From Cytobacillus firmus (lineage in GTDB: Bacteria; Bacillota; Bacilli; Bacillales; Cytobacillaceae), in contig NZ_CP086235.1 of NCBI RefSeq assembly GCF_023612095.1, positions 2,739,501-2,803,500 on the forward strand: DNA of 64,000 nucleotides. Direction: 5' to 3'. Shown here piece by piece: positions 31,048-44,595 of this stretch. A program made the translations under genes and the position numbers. The notes under the pieces were generated by a model. It was not told the origin of the DNA. It was given only the letters and a program-made list of their open reading frames with translations, and did not search any database. How positions within the stretch are numbered: position 1 is the first letter of the stretch; each line of letters opens with the position of its first letter.

Positions 31048-31743
31048 ATGGCAATAGAATCTACCATTTTGGATAATATCCAGAATTTAGAAGATGTCGA
31101 GACTCATGAGGAGAAACTGTATAAAATTTTAGAGGTTTATATGAACATTTTTCCTGTTAAAAACGCCTATTTATTTCGTTATTCACCTTTAGGTTTTATT
31201 GGTGAAGGTATCATCGCTATCACATGCCACGGATTAATACATATAAGAGATATCAGGGATGATGTTCGTTCATTGCCGCTCATTTACTCTGCCCTCTATG
31301 AAAGAAAAGCTAAATATTGTTCGGGAATCGAATACCTCAAGCAAATAAACATCAAATACATAACTACTTCCAATGTCAACTCCTTCCTTGCAATCCCCAT
31401 TTGCTTTGGTGCAGTTCCTATCGGCTATATTTGCACAAACGAATTTGACGAACAGGGAAAAATTTCTGATCAGCAGCTTTCCTCTTATACTCAATTTGGT
31501 CAGCACATAGGAAAAACTCTTGAAAAAACAGAAGGAAAAGAAGATGCCCGGCTATTAAGCAGAAGAGAAATGGAGGTCATGAAGAGGATTTCCTGGGGCG
31601 AAAGCATAAAGGAAATGGCCGATTCCATGTTTATCAGTGAAGTTACCATTAACCAGTATATTAAAACAGCTATCAGGAAACTCGGAGCTCAAAATCGCAC
31701 ACAGGCAATTGCGGAGATGTTTCGGAGAGGGATGATTTCATGA
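31048..31743 (+). CDS. LuxR-type transcriptional regulator with GAF-like domain
   Basis: A 231-aa protein. Residues 15-155 look like a GAF-type sensor domain (KNAYLFRYSPLGF, SFLAIPICFGAVPIGYICTNEF). The C-terminal 60 residues are a LuxR/FixJ helix-turn-helix: LLSRREMEVMKRISWGESIKEMADSMFISEVTINQYIKTAIRKLG. AAGGAAGGTG precedes the ATG. It is divergent from the BVMO-esterase operon with a short shared promoter region, so I infer it controls that operon in response to a small molecule bound by the GAF-like domain. Monocistronic, with a terminator following. Confidence 0.82.
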   Translation: MAIESTILDNIQNLEDVETHEEKLYKILEVYMNIFPVKNAYLFRYSPLGFIGEGIIAITCHGLIHIRDIRDDVRSLPLIYSALYERKAKYCSGIEYLKQINIKYITTSNVNSFLAIPICFGAVPIGYICTNEFDEQGKISDQQLSSYTQFGQHIGKTLEKTEGKEDARLLSRREMEVMKRISWGESIKEMADSMFISEVTINQYIKTAIRKLGAQNRTQAIAEMFRRGMIS

Positions 31744-31774
31744 TACGTAGATGTTCATTCGCTGCACCAAAAAA

Positions 31775-31803
31775 GGCCCTTTTCTTATAGAGAGGGCCTT
31801 TTT
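31775..31803. terminator. Bidirectional terminator
   Basis: GGCCCT / AGGGCC stem flanked by A6 and T5, between the convergent LuxR-type and CyuA-like genes. Confidence 0.8.
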
Positions 31804-31808
31804 AACAT

Positions 31809-33083
31809 TTATTTCTCCATCATCAATTTCAAAATCAGCTCATCCGTATGACGGGTGCCTTCATTTCCTAATTTACAGAAACTCTCGATACTTTTTTCAA
31901 CATCATCATGAATAAATCCATCGGTTGATTTTATTTCTTGATCGTTGAGTGCAAGAAGGGCAGACTGCACAGCTACATTAGAACAGGTAGACACTTTCAT
32001 GGCACAGCCTGCTTTTGCTCCGTCACAGATCATTCCAGAAACATTCCCGATTGTGTTCTGAATGGCTGCTTTGATTTGGTGAAGCTGTCCATCGAGCAAA
32101 TACACGATGGCTGCACTTGCCCCCATTCCTGCAGCAGTTACACCGCATAGTGCAGAAAGACGGCCAAATTTGGATTTAATATGAATGGTTATCAGATGAC
32201 TGAGTGCCACTGCCCGAATCATTTTTTCATTTGTAACCTTAAGTTTTTCAGCAGCTGCAACAACTGGAAGAGTGACTGCTATTCCCTGGTTGCCGCTTCC
32301 GGTGTTTGCCATAACAGGCAGTGTGGAGCCTGCCATTCTCGCATCTGACCCAGCTGCAGCCAAAGACATTGCAGCAGTGGCAATATCATCCGACAAAATC
32401 CCCATTTCCACATTCCTTTTTATCGTTTTCCCTACCTTTAGGCCATATTCACCTGATAGGCCTTCGATTCCAATGATCCGATTGAGCTCAATGCTCTTTT
32501 TTACAAGTGTTAAGGAACTGATTTCCACACTAAGCACCCATTCATATATTTCATCAATGGTGAGTGCAATTAATTCATCTTCTTCAGATTGGATTCCTAT
32601 ATTTTCACATCCGCCCTGGTAGATAACTTCTCCATCAACCTCAATTAAAGTAATATTGCTGTGGTTATCAGAGATTACGACTCTGGAAGTGTGGAAATCA
32701 GTTTTTAATACTGTTTCGATATAAAGCCTTTTCGGTGTCTCCGCCTGTAGGGAAGTTACTTTTCCTTCTTCAATAAGTTTAAGAGCCAGCAGCTCATCTT
32801 CAGGCCCTACTCCCTCTAATACTTCCAGCTTTCTTGCAGGGTCCCCTGCCACAGCGCCAATTGCCGCTGCGAAATCAAGACCATAAGAACTCATGCCCGG
32901 AATTCCGACTGATTTAGCATTTTTGATGATGTTTCCGCTCGCTTTTAAGCATAGCTCTTTTATTTCCCCTTTAGCATGGCTCTTTGCAGTTGCTGCAGCG
33001 AGTGCAATCGCAACAGGTTCCGTACATCCAAGGGCAACCACTAATTCTTTTTCCAGAATCCTTAAGATCTTGTGCTTCTCCAT
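31809..33083 (-). CDS. L-cysteine desulfidase-like protein (UPF0597/CyuA family)
   Basis: A 424-aa protein of the UPF0597 / serine dehydratase alpha-like family. It has the N-terminal cysteine motif ALGCTEPVAIALAAA, a GMSSYGLDFAAAIGA segment, and the C-terminal cysteine pair region CDGAKAGCAMKVSTC that would ligate a 4Fe-4S cluster. Members such as E. coli CyuA (YhaM) cleave cysteine to pyruvate, ammonia and sulfide. The second ATG (33083) is preferred: it is 7 bases from AGGGG, whereas the first ATG (33089) abuts it. It stands alone. Serine dehydratase-like activity is an alternative. All putative cluster cysteines are present, so it should be active. Confidence 0.8.
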   Translation of the reverse strand: MEKHKILRILEKELVVALGCTEPVAIALAAATAKSHAKGEIKELCLKASGNIIKNAKSVGIPGMSSYGLDFAAAIGAVAGDPARKLEVLEGVGPEDELLALKLIEEGKVTSLQAETPKRLYIETVLKTDFHTSRVVISDNHSNITLIEVDGEVIYQGGCENIGIQSEEDELIALTIDEIYEWVLSVEISSLTLVKKSIELNRIIGIEGLSGEYGLKVGKTIKRNVEMGILSDDIATAAMSLAAAGSDARMAGSTLPVMANTGSGNQGIAVTLPVVAAAEKLKVTNEKMIRAVALSHLITIHIKSKFGRLSALCGVTAAGMGASAAIVYLLDGQLHQIKAAIQNTIGNVSGMICDGAKAGCAMKVSTCSNVAVQSALLALNDQEIKSTDGFIHDDVEKSIESFCKLGNEGTRHTDELILKLMMEK

Positions 33084-33218
33084 TTTCATACCCCTAATTG
33101 ATTTAAGTAATATAATGAAACTTTAACTATTATAATCCATATAGTGAAAAATGAAGAGAGGCAATATTTCCTTTCATACCAAGTTAACGGAAAAATAAAA
33201 TAGGAGCAGCTCTGGCAT

Positions 33219-33566
33219 CTAATCTTTGCAGAATAATGCACTGAGATTCTTCAAGGTATATAATCTTCCAGTCACCATAAAAAGGCTGTTATAGTTTCTT
33301 TGTACATATTCATCTATAATAGTGAGTCCCTTTACAAACCGGTTCACTAAATAATTTGTGTACTTTGGATCACAGACAAAGCGATTGATTCTAAATAGCT
33401 CATCTGCAAGGATATGAAACTTAAAGTCTTCAGCAATCAGTTTGATTTGTTGTAATTTGTCTGAGTCCAAATAGAAAATATTATTTTCGAGATTCTTATT
33501 CAGAAAGGTCAAAAACCCCCTTATATTTTCAGCGAGTAAAATGGCTTTTTCCATTTCAGGTTTCAT
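33219..33566 (-). CDS. Unrecognised 115-aa helical protein
   Basis: I do not recognise this protein. It appears mostly alpha-helical and soluble, with hydrophobic/charged heptad-like stretches (MEKAILLAENIRGFLTFLNKNLE; DKLQQIKLIAEDFKFHILADELFRI) and a CDPKYTNYLVNRF motif. A strong GGGGGG-type ribosome site lies 7-8 bases before the ATG, which supports real translation. It lies between the CyuA-like gene and the ABC importer operon with gaps on both sides, so it is probably monocistronic. Possible roles include a small sporulation or regulatory protein, but nothing in the sequence decides this. Confidence 0.65.
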   Translation of the reverse strand: MKPEMEKAILLAENIRGFLTFLNKNLENNIFYLDSDKLQQIKLIAEDFKFHILADELFRINRFVCDPKYTNYLVNRFVKGLTIIDEYVQRNYNSLFMVTGRLYTLKNLSALFCKD

Positions 33567-33638
33567 ATTTAATCCCCCCTTGTTACATAGTTCCGTTTAC
33601 AAAGAATTTATGTAGGAGAGTACCCTCTAAACACACAA

Positions 33639-33668
33639 AAGGCCAGGAAACCGAAGTTCCTGGCCTTT
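33639..33668 (-). terminator. Intrinsic terminator of the ABC importer operon
   Basis: AAGGCCAGGAA / TTCCTGGCCTT stem with A4 on the plus-strand left side (T4 on the minus strand). Confidence 0.8.
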
Positions 33669-33673
33669 ACTAT

Positions 33674-34558
33674 TTATTTCAACCCCGAAATGGTATAACC
33701 ATCGATAATATATCGCTGGAAGAGAATGAAGATGATGATAATTGGAACAACCATGAAGGTTGATCCTGCCATCTGCAGGGCAAAGTTTCCGCCATATTGT
33801 CCTTTTAATAATTGGAGTCCGACCGAAAGAGTATAAAGACTTTCGTCGTTTGCAATGATCAGCGGCCACAGGAAGCTGTTCCATCCAGCGATAAAGGTTA
33901 ATATCCCCTGTACTGCAAGGACCGGCTTAGCCATAGGCAGGACAATTTGCCAGAATACCCTTAATTCACTGGCGCCATCAAGCCTTGCTGCTTCAAGCAA
34001 TTCATCAGGTATCGTAGTCATGAACTGGCGAAACAGGAATATCCCGAATGCACCCACCAGACCTGGGAGAACAATCCCCGCCATTGTATTGGTTAACTGC
34101 ATCTGATTCAGTATCAGATACACAGGTATCATGGTTACCTGTCCAGGAATCATCATTGTAGCAAGAACGAGAAAGAATAATTTGTTCCGCCCTTTAAATT
34201 CAAATTTGGCAAAGGCATAGCCTGCCATCGCATTTAAGAATAGCCCGACAAAAGACCAAAGAACGACAATAAGCGTATTTTTCAAATAAAGAGCGAAGTT
34301 CATATTCACAAAGAGATTCTGAAAGTTTTCCAATGTGAAGTCCTGGGGCAACAAAGTGGGTGTGAGCTGCATGACTTCACTTTCAGGCTTAAAAGCAGAA
34401 AGTATCATCCAAATAAATGGAATGGAAACCAGCAATCCTCCGATGGCTAGGATAATACCTACGATCCATTGCTGGGCTCTTTCCTGCTTAATACTGCTAC
34501 TTAATGATTGCTTATGAACTGCATTGGATTTCATTTTGTTTTCCACCTCAGCTTTCAT
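33674..34558 (-). CDS. Sugar ABC transporter permease, MalG type
   Basis: A 294-aa inner-membrane permease with six segments. The EAA loop is intact: EAARLDGASELRVFWQIVLPMAKP. It belongs to the carbohydrate uptake transporter family 1 (CUT1). The ATG overlaps the preceding permease stop (TGATG). No ATPase gene is in this operon; CUT1 systems of Bacillales commonly share the MsmX ATPase encoded elsewhere. With the binding protein and the other permease it forms the importer for the oligosaccharides degraded by the divergent glycosidases. Confidence 0.9.
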   Translation of the reverse strand: MKAEVENKMKSNAVHKQSLSSSIKQERAQQWIVGIILAIGGLLVSIPFIWMILSAFKPESEVMQLTPTLLPQDFTLENFQNLFVNMNFALYLKNTLIVVLWSFVGLFLNAMAGYAFAKFEFKGRNKLFFLVLATMMIPGQVTMIPVYLILNQMQLTNTMAGIVLPGLVGAFGIFLFRQFMTTIPDELLEAARLDGASELRVFWQIVLPMAKPVLAVQGILTFIAGWNSFLWPLIIANDESLYTLSVGLQLLKGQYGGNFALQMAGSTFMVVPIIIIFILFQRYIIDGYTISGLK

Positions 34559-35445
34559 CAATAATCCTGTCCTTTTTTCTGAAGCTTAAATTGAATCATT
34601 GTTATGATAATGATGGCAATGAACAGTATGAAAGACCCCGCAGCCGCATATCCAAAGTTGCTGAATTGGAATCCATTCCGGTAAATGAACAAGGCAACTG
34701 AAGTGGTGCTGTCTAAAGGACCGCCATTTGTCATGACAAACGGTTCTTCAAAAAATTGCAGCCAGCCGATCATCGTCGTGATGGACACGAAGAAGATGGC
34801 GTATCTTAAAAGCGGAATCGTAATCTTGAACATCTGCTGCCAATTGTTGGCACCATCAAGCTGAGCCGCTTCATAGTAAGTTTTTGGAATACCCTGAAGC
34901 GCTGCCAGGAATATAATCATGTTAAGACCAATGGCTCTCCAAAGCGCAAGAGCGATCAGTGAAACCTTTGCCATTGTCGGATCCTGAAGCCATGGAACAG
35001 GCGGCAGGTGCAAAAACTCCAGCACATAATTAAATAATCCCAACTGAGGGTTATACAAATAGCTCCAAACCACAGCAACCGCAACAACGTTTGTGATGGA
35101 AGGCATATAGAAGACAACCCGGAAAGCTTTAAAGATGCGGGCTTTTCCAAAGTTGATTAGGAGAGCAATTCCCAGGGAACAAACGATGACTAGCGGTACA
35201 CCAAATACCACATAAAACAGGGTATTAAGAATGGATTTTACAAAGATCGGGTCACTCACAACCTCTTTATAATTCTCTATACCAACAAAGCTAATAGATG
35301 ACCAATCGGCTATCCCGACCAGATCCAGATCAGTAAAACTGATGATCAGGGCCACAAATATAGGGAGAATGGAGAATAATGTCAGTAAGATAAGTGCAGG
35401 AGCTATAAAAAAGTATGGAGTCTTGTTTGCCATAAAGCTTTTCAT
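34558..35445 (-). CDS. Sugar ABC transporter permease, MalF type
   Basis: A 295-aa CUT1 permease with six segments and the EAA loop YYEAAQLDGANNWQQMFKITIPLL. The ATG at 35445 (MKSFMANKTPYFF) has AGGAAGGG about 7 bases ahead; a 9-residue upstream extension is rejected. It follows the binding-protein gene by about 90 bases and overlaps the next permease by one base. Partner of the MalG-type permease in the predicted sophoro-oligosaccharide importer. Confidence 0.9.
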   Translation of the reverse strand: MKSFMANKTPYFFIAPALILLTLFSILPIFVALIISFTDLDLVGIADWSSISFVGIENYKEVVSDPIFVKSILNTLFYVVFGVPLVIVCSLGIALLINFGKARIFKAFRVVFYMPSITNVVAVAVVWSYLYNPQLGLFNYVLEFLHLPPVPWLQDPTMAKVSLIALALWRAIGLNMIIFLAALQGIPKTYYEAAQLDGANNWQQMFKITIPLLRYAIFFVSITTMIGWLQFFEEPFVMTNGGPLDSTTSVALFIYRNGFQFSNFGYAAAGSFILFIAIIIITMIQFKLQKKGQDY

Positions 35446-35532
35446 TGTAGGTCCCTTCCTTCTTAGTCCCATGAGTCAGGACTATTGGAGGCAACTGACA
35501 GACTTATGTCTGCCAGTGCCTATTTATTAATA

Positions 35533-36801
35533 TTACTTCGTTAAAATTTCCTCAGATTTTTTATCAAAGTCGTCCATTTCGGATTGGATATCCGCGCCGC
35601 CACGATAAATCTTTTCAAATCTGCTTAAGAAATCCTGTGCAATTTTCTCAAAAGGTTTAATGACAGGCATTGGCTGTGCATTTTCCAGCTGCTCCCCAAA
35701 AACTTTGTAATATTCGTTATGCTGAAGCTGGTCATCATTCCATGCCTCTTTGTTTGCCGGTAAAGAGTTTGTCATTTCAAGCCACTTCACCTGAGTTTCG
35801 GGTTTGCTCATGTATGCAAGGAATTTAAGTGCTTCCTCTTTATTTTTTGTGTGCTGGAATACGGATAGGTTGGATCCGCCCAGTGTGGAAGTATTTGTTT
35901 CCTTAGCCGGAAGGACTGCAGTCGCCCACTTGCTCTCAAGTTCTGGCGCCTGGTCATTGATCAGCTTAACCATCCAGGGACCGCTTATGAACATCGGCAG
36001 AATTCCATCCCCTCTGAATGCCTGGACGATATCAAGACCAAGGTCAACCGGAGCGGATCCGTCTTTGAAGAATCCATTCAGGTACTCAACGGCTTCAACA
36101 AATTCCGGCTCATTGAAAAATGCCTGATTGCCTTCGATAAGCTTGGAACCATTTTGACGGGCCAGCATGAATGATAAGCTTTGCTCATTTGTATCAATGC
36201 TGATTCCGTATTTGTCCTCACCGCGATCAGCCAATTTTTTGGCTGCATCCTGTAACTCCTCCCATGTCTTTGGAGCTTCCTTATATCCTGCTTCCTCTAA
36301 TAAATCAGTGCGGTAAAAAAGTACCCGTGTATCTACATACCACGGCACGCCGACCACTTTATCATCATATTTCGTTGTTTCGATTGAACCTTCGAAGAAA
36401 TTATCTGCCCCAAGCTCAGGGTATTTTTCAGTGTGTTCAGTTAAATCAAGCAATGCATTTGCAGAAGCAAACTCAGGAATCCAAGTTGTTCCCATTTGCA
36501 CAACATCCGGCCCTTTTTTAGAAGCAACTGCTGTTAAAAGCTTATCATGTGCCTGGTCCCAAGGGATTGCCTGCACCTTAACATCAATTTCAGGATTCTC
36601 TTTTTCAAATTCATCTGCAATTTTCGGAAGTGTTTTTGCCTCTTCGCCCATGCCCCAAACGGTTATGGTCTTCTGCCCCTCTTTTGAAGAAGATCCAGAA
36701 TCAGATGAACAGCCTGCCAATGCCCCAGAAACCACCAGGGAACCCACCATAGCAGCTGCAGCGAATTTTTTACTGAATACATTTAATAACTTTTGGCTCA
36801 T
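35533..36801 (-). CDS. Sugar ABC transporter substrate-binding lipoprotein
   Basis: A 422-aa extracellular solute-binding protein (family 1). A lipoprotein signal ends in LAGC near residue 31, so it is tethered to the outer membrane face. Motifs such as TVWGMGEEAKTLPKIADEFEKE and VGVPWYVDTRVLFYRTD are typical of CUT1 binding proteins. The ATG at 36801 (MSQKLLN) has a GGGGG ribosome site upstream. By context and comparison with the Listeria innocua beta-1,2-glucan locus, the likely ligand is a beta-1,2-linked gluco-oligosaccharide. The gene is divergent from the GH3 gene across a region with five LacI-type operators. Confidence 0.88.
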   Translation of the reverse strand: MSQKLLNVFSKKFAAAAMVGSLVVSGALAGCSSDSGSSSKEGQKTITVWGMGEEAKTLPKIADEFEKENPEIDVKVQAIPWDQAHDKLLTAVASKKGPDVVQMGTTWIPEFASANALLDLTEHTEKYPELGADNFFEGSIETTKYDDKVVGVPWYVDTRVLFYRTDLLEEAGYKEAPKTWEELQDAAKKLADRGEDKYGISIDTNEQSLSFMLARQNGSKLIEGNQAFFNEPEFVEAVEYLNGFFKDGSAPVDLGLDIVQAFRGDGILPMFISGPWMVKLINDQAPELESKWATAVLPAKETNTSTLGGSNLSVFQHTKNKEEALKFLAYMSKPETQVKWLEMTNSLPANKEAWNDDQLQHNEYYKVFGEQLENAQPMPVIKPFEKIAQDFLSRFEKIYRGGADIQSEMDDFDKKSEEILTK

Positions 36802-36932
36802 ACGTAAAACCCCCAATAAAATAATAGGCTTTGCTTTAAGTTTCCCGCTATTGTGTTGATTCATTACTTCTTAAAGTACAAACGTAAAAACCTGCTCCAT
36901 TTTTAAATGGTTTGGAAATTCCCCCTTTTTAG

Positions 36933-36944
36933 CGAAACGTTTCG
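36933..36944. promoter_or_regulatory. LacI operator L1
   Basis: CGAAACGTTTCG, perfect 12-bp palindrome. It is closest to the binding-protein gene. Confidence 0.7.
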
Positions 36945-36977
36945 AGTGACACTAAAAAAATATGAATTTATCATTAT

Positions 36978-36989
36978 AGAAACGTTTTG
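36978..36989. promoter_or_regulatory. LacI operator L2
   Basis: AGAAACGTTTTG, two mismatches to the palindrome. Confidence 0.5.
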
Positions 36990-37031
36990 ATTATTAAGGG
37001 TCGAGGACAATAATCTCTTCTCCAACGCTAT

Positions 37032-37043
37032 AGAAACGTTTCG
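37032..37043. promoter_or_regulatory. LacI operator L3
   Basis: AGAAACGTTTCG, one mismatch. Confidence 0.6.
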
Positions 37044-37143
37044 ATAGGGTTATTATATGCTAATGTGAAATCGTTTTCAAGTATATTTTACAGTGGAAAA
37101 TGAAATAATCATAAAATTTCATATAATATTTCACCAACCTTTT

Positions 37144-37155
37144 CGAAACGTTTCG
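37144..37155. promoter_or_regulatory. LacI operator L4
   Basis: CGAAACGTTTCG, perfect, just upstream of the GH3 promoter -35. Confidence 0.7.
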
Positions 37156-37163
37156 ATTTTTGA

Positions 37164-37192
37164 TTGACTCAAAAAAAGAAAGCGCTTATAAT
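37164..37192 (+). promoter_or_regulatory. Sigma-A promoter of the GH3/GH94 operon
   Basis: TTGACT (37164-37169), 17-base spacer, TATAAT (37187-37192). A partial cre-like GAAAGCGCTTAT lies in the spacer. It is flanked by operators L4 and L5, so the repressor can bracket it. The rest of the gene-free stretch 36802-37270 holds only operators and A/T-rich sequence. Confidence 0.75.
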
Positions 37193-37209
37193 GCAGTTGT
37201 ATCTTTATT

Positions 37210-37221
37210 CGAAACGTTTCT
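37210..37221. promoter_or_regulatory. LacI operator L5
   Basis: CGAAACGTTTCT, one mismatch, at or just after the expected transcription start of the GH3 operon. Confidence 0.65.
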
Positions 37222-37270
37222 ATTTATTATTTAAAATATACTATAAGAAATTGGGGAGGGTACCCTGAAA

Positions 37271-39439
37271 ATGAAGCAAAAACTAATATCCTTACTCGAA
37301 GAAATGACTCTCGATGAAAAAATTGCCCAACTTATGCAGCTGGCTACACCATTTTTTGAAGGTTCAAAGGATGAAGGGCAGATTACAGGCCCTCTCGCTT
37401 CCATGAAAATCAACGAGAACAGCATACACAGCTCAGGTTCAGTTCTTGGTGCTTCAGGTGGTGCAAAAGAAGCAATCCGTATTCAGAAAGCCCACTTAAA
37501 AAACAATCGATTAGGAATTCCTTTATTATTCATGGCAGACGTCATACATGGTTATAAGACCATTTTTCCGGTCCCTCTCGCCATTAGCTGTTCATGGGAT
37601 CTCGATGGTGCACAGGAGAGTGCTGCCATTGCCGCTAAAGAAGCAGCTGTGTCCGGTGTACATGTAACCTTTGCCCCAATGGTCGACCTTGTCCGTGACC
37701 CGCGCTGGGGCCGTGTAATGGAATCTACTGGTGAAGACCCGTTCCTGAACAGTGAATTTGCGAGAGCCTTTGTGCGCGGTTTTCAGGGTGAAGATCTGCA
37801 GAACAATCTTGAGAAAGTCGCCGCCTGTGTAAAGCATTTTGCTGCATATGGAGCACCAGAGGGCGGAAGAGATTATAACACGGTGAATATGTCGGAGCGG
37901 CAGCTGCGGGAATCCTATCTTCCTGCCTATAAAGCAGCTCTTGATGAAGGCTGTGAAATGGTTATGACAGCTTTCAACACGGTCGATGGAATCCCCGCTA
38001 CCGGCAATAGCGCCTTGATGCGAGGTCTCCTTAGAGACGAATGGAAATTTGATGGAGTTCTAATTTCCGACTGGGGCGCAGTGAAGGAAATGATCCCTCA
38101 CGGAGTTGCCGAAGATGAAGCCGAAGCTGCACTGAAAGCCATCCAGGCCGGTGTGGACATTGAAATGATGACTTCATGCTATATCGACCATTTAAAAGAA
38201 CTTGTGCTGAATGGAAAAGTGGATGAAGCACTCATTGATGAAGCGGTGCTTAGGATCTTAACCCTGAAGGATAAACTGGGATTATTTGAAAATCCAAACC
38301 GAGGTGCCGATGAAGCACTTGAAAAAGAACTCATTCTTAATGAGGATCACCGGCAAGCCTCCAGGGAGCTGGCGGTTAAATCCTCTGTTTTATTAAAAAA
38401 CAACGGGCTTCTTCCTATTAATAAGGAAAAGAAATTGGCGCTTATCGGACCGTTTGCAAAAAACAATGACATTCTGGGTCCATGGTCATTTCTTGGGTCA
38501 AAAGAAAAAGCCGTTCAACTTTATGACGGGTTGAAAGAAAAAGTGGGCTCCTCCCTTCTTGTAACCGCTCAAGGCTGTGACATTGAATCCGTCACAGATG
38601 AACAGATAAATGAAGCACTTAAGATAGCTGAGGATGCAGATATTATCATCCTGGCACTCGGGGAAGATTCGGAAATGAGCGGTGAAGCCGGCTGCCGTGC
38701 AGATATCCGCCTGCCTGAAGCTCAACTCGAACTGGCAGCCAGGATAAAACAGCTTGGCAAGCCAGTCGCTGCTGTCCTCTTTAATGGACGCCCGCTTGAT
38801 TTACACGGAATCTGGGACGAAGCTGACGCCATTCTGGAGGCTTGGTATCCAGGTACAGAAGGCGGAAACGCTATTGCCAATCTCTTGCTCGGAGATGCCT
38901 GTCCATCAGGAAAACTGACCATGTCTTTTCCTTATTCAGTCGGCCAGGTCCCTGTCTATTACAATCATTTTAATACTGGACGTCCTAAGGGGGCTCCAGA
39001 TGCACAGGAAAGATACGTATCACAATATTTAGATATACCAAATGAGCCGTTGCTTCCCTTTGGATACGGCTTAAGTTACACATCGTTTGAATATGCTGAC
39101 GCCAAACTATCACATTCTGTTCTGACTCCCTCCAAACCGATTATGCTGTCTGCAGAAATAACCAATATAGGCAGCCGTGCGGGAGAAGAAATTGTTCAGT
39201 TCTATATTCAGGACGTTTCAGGTGAAGTCGTCAGGCCATTGAAGGAACTTAAAGGATTTAAGAAAATCACACTGGATCCCGGTGAAAAAGTCCATGTTAC
39301 ATTTGAGATCAAGGAAGAACAATTGCGTTATTATCATACTGACTTATCATTCAGGAGTGATAACGGAAAATTTGTCGCCTATATAGGTACAAACAGCAGG
39401 GACGTTACCCCGCTGCATTTTGAATTGATTAAAGATTGA
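37271..39439 (+). CDS. GH3 beta-glucosidase
   Basis: A 722-aa intracellular glycoside hydrolase family 3 enzyme (no signal peptide). The N-terminal barrel holds KHFAAYGAPEGGRDYNTVNMSERQLRE and the nucleophile motif ISDWGA with Asp267. The alpha/beta sandwich (about 380-560) and C-terminal fibronectin-III-like domain (about 610-720, EITNIGSRAGEEIVQFYIQD) follow, the BglX layout. GAGGG lies 10 bases before the ATG. In L. innocua, a homologous GH3 gene beside the GH94 phosphorylase cleaves sophorose and beta-1,2-gluco-oligosaccharides, so I infer the same role here: releasing glucose from imported oligosaccharides. It is first in the operon under the LacI operators. Confidence 0.9.
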   Translation: MKQKLISLLEEMTLDEKIAQLMQLATPFFEGSKDEGQITGPLASMKINENSIHSSGSVLGASGGAKEAIRIQKAHLKNNRLGIPLLFMADVIHGYKTIFPVPLAISCSWDLDGAQESAAIAAKEAAVSGVHVTFAPMVDLVRDPRWGRVMESTGEDPFLNSEFARAFVRGFQGEDLQNNLEKVAACVKHFAAYGAPEGGRDYNTVNMSERQLRESYLPAYKAALDEGCEMVMTAFNTVDGIPATGNSALMRGLLRDEWKFDGVLISDWGAVKEMIPHGVAEDEAEAALKAIQAGVDIEMMTSCYIDHLKELVLNGKVDEALIDEAVLRILTLKDKLGLFENPNRGADEALEKELILNEDHRQASRELAVKSSVLLKNNGLLPINKEKKLALIGPFAKNNDILGPWSFLGSKEKAVQLYDGLKEKVGSSLLVTAQGCDIESVTDEQINEALKIAEDADIIILALGEDSEMSGEAGCRADIRLPEAQLELAARIKQLGKPVAAVLFNGRPLDLHGIWDEADAILEAWYPGTEGGNAIANLLLGDACPSGKLTMSFPYSVGQVPVYYNHFNTGRPKGAPDAQERYVSQYLDIPNEPLLPFGYGLSYTSFEYADAKLSHSVLTPSKPIMLSAEITNIGSRAGEEIVQFYIQDVSGEVVRPLKELKGFKKITLDPGEKVHVTFEIKEEQLRYYHTDLSFRSDNGKFVAYIGTNSRDVTPLHFELIKD

Positions 39440-39518
39440 ACAAAATATATCAGTCTCATAAACCATTGAAATAGTTTATGGGATATTATGAAACCTAAAA
39501 GGAAAGAGTTGACAATAT

Positions 39519-44528
<5,010 letters not shown>

Positions 44529-44535
44529 CTATAGC

Positions 44536-44549
44536 TGGAAGCGCTCACA
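44536..44549. promoter_or_regulatory. cre-like site before lacI-type gene
   Basis: TGGAAGCGCTCACA fits the cre consensus with one mismatch (third base). It lies between TTGACT (44525) and TATAAT (44553-44558); the -35/-10 spacing of 22 is too long, so the promoter itself is uncertain. Confidence 0.5.
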
Positions 44550-44595
44550 ATGTATAATAAGAGAAGAGCTTATTGCAGAGACTGGAGAGAGAATT

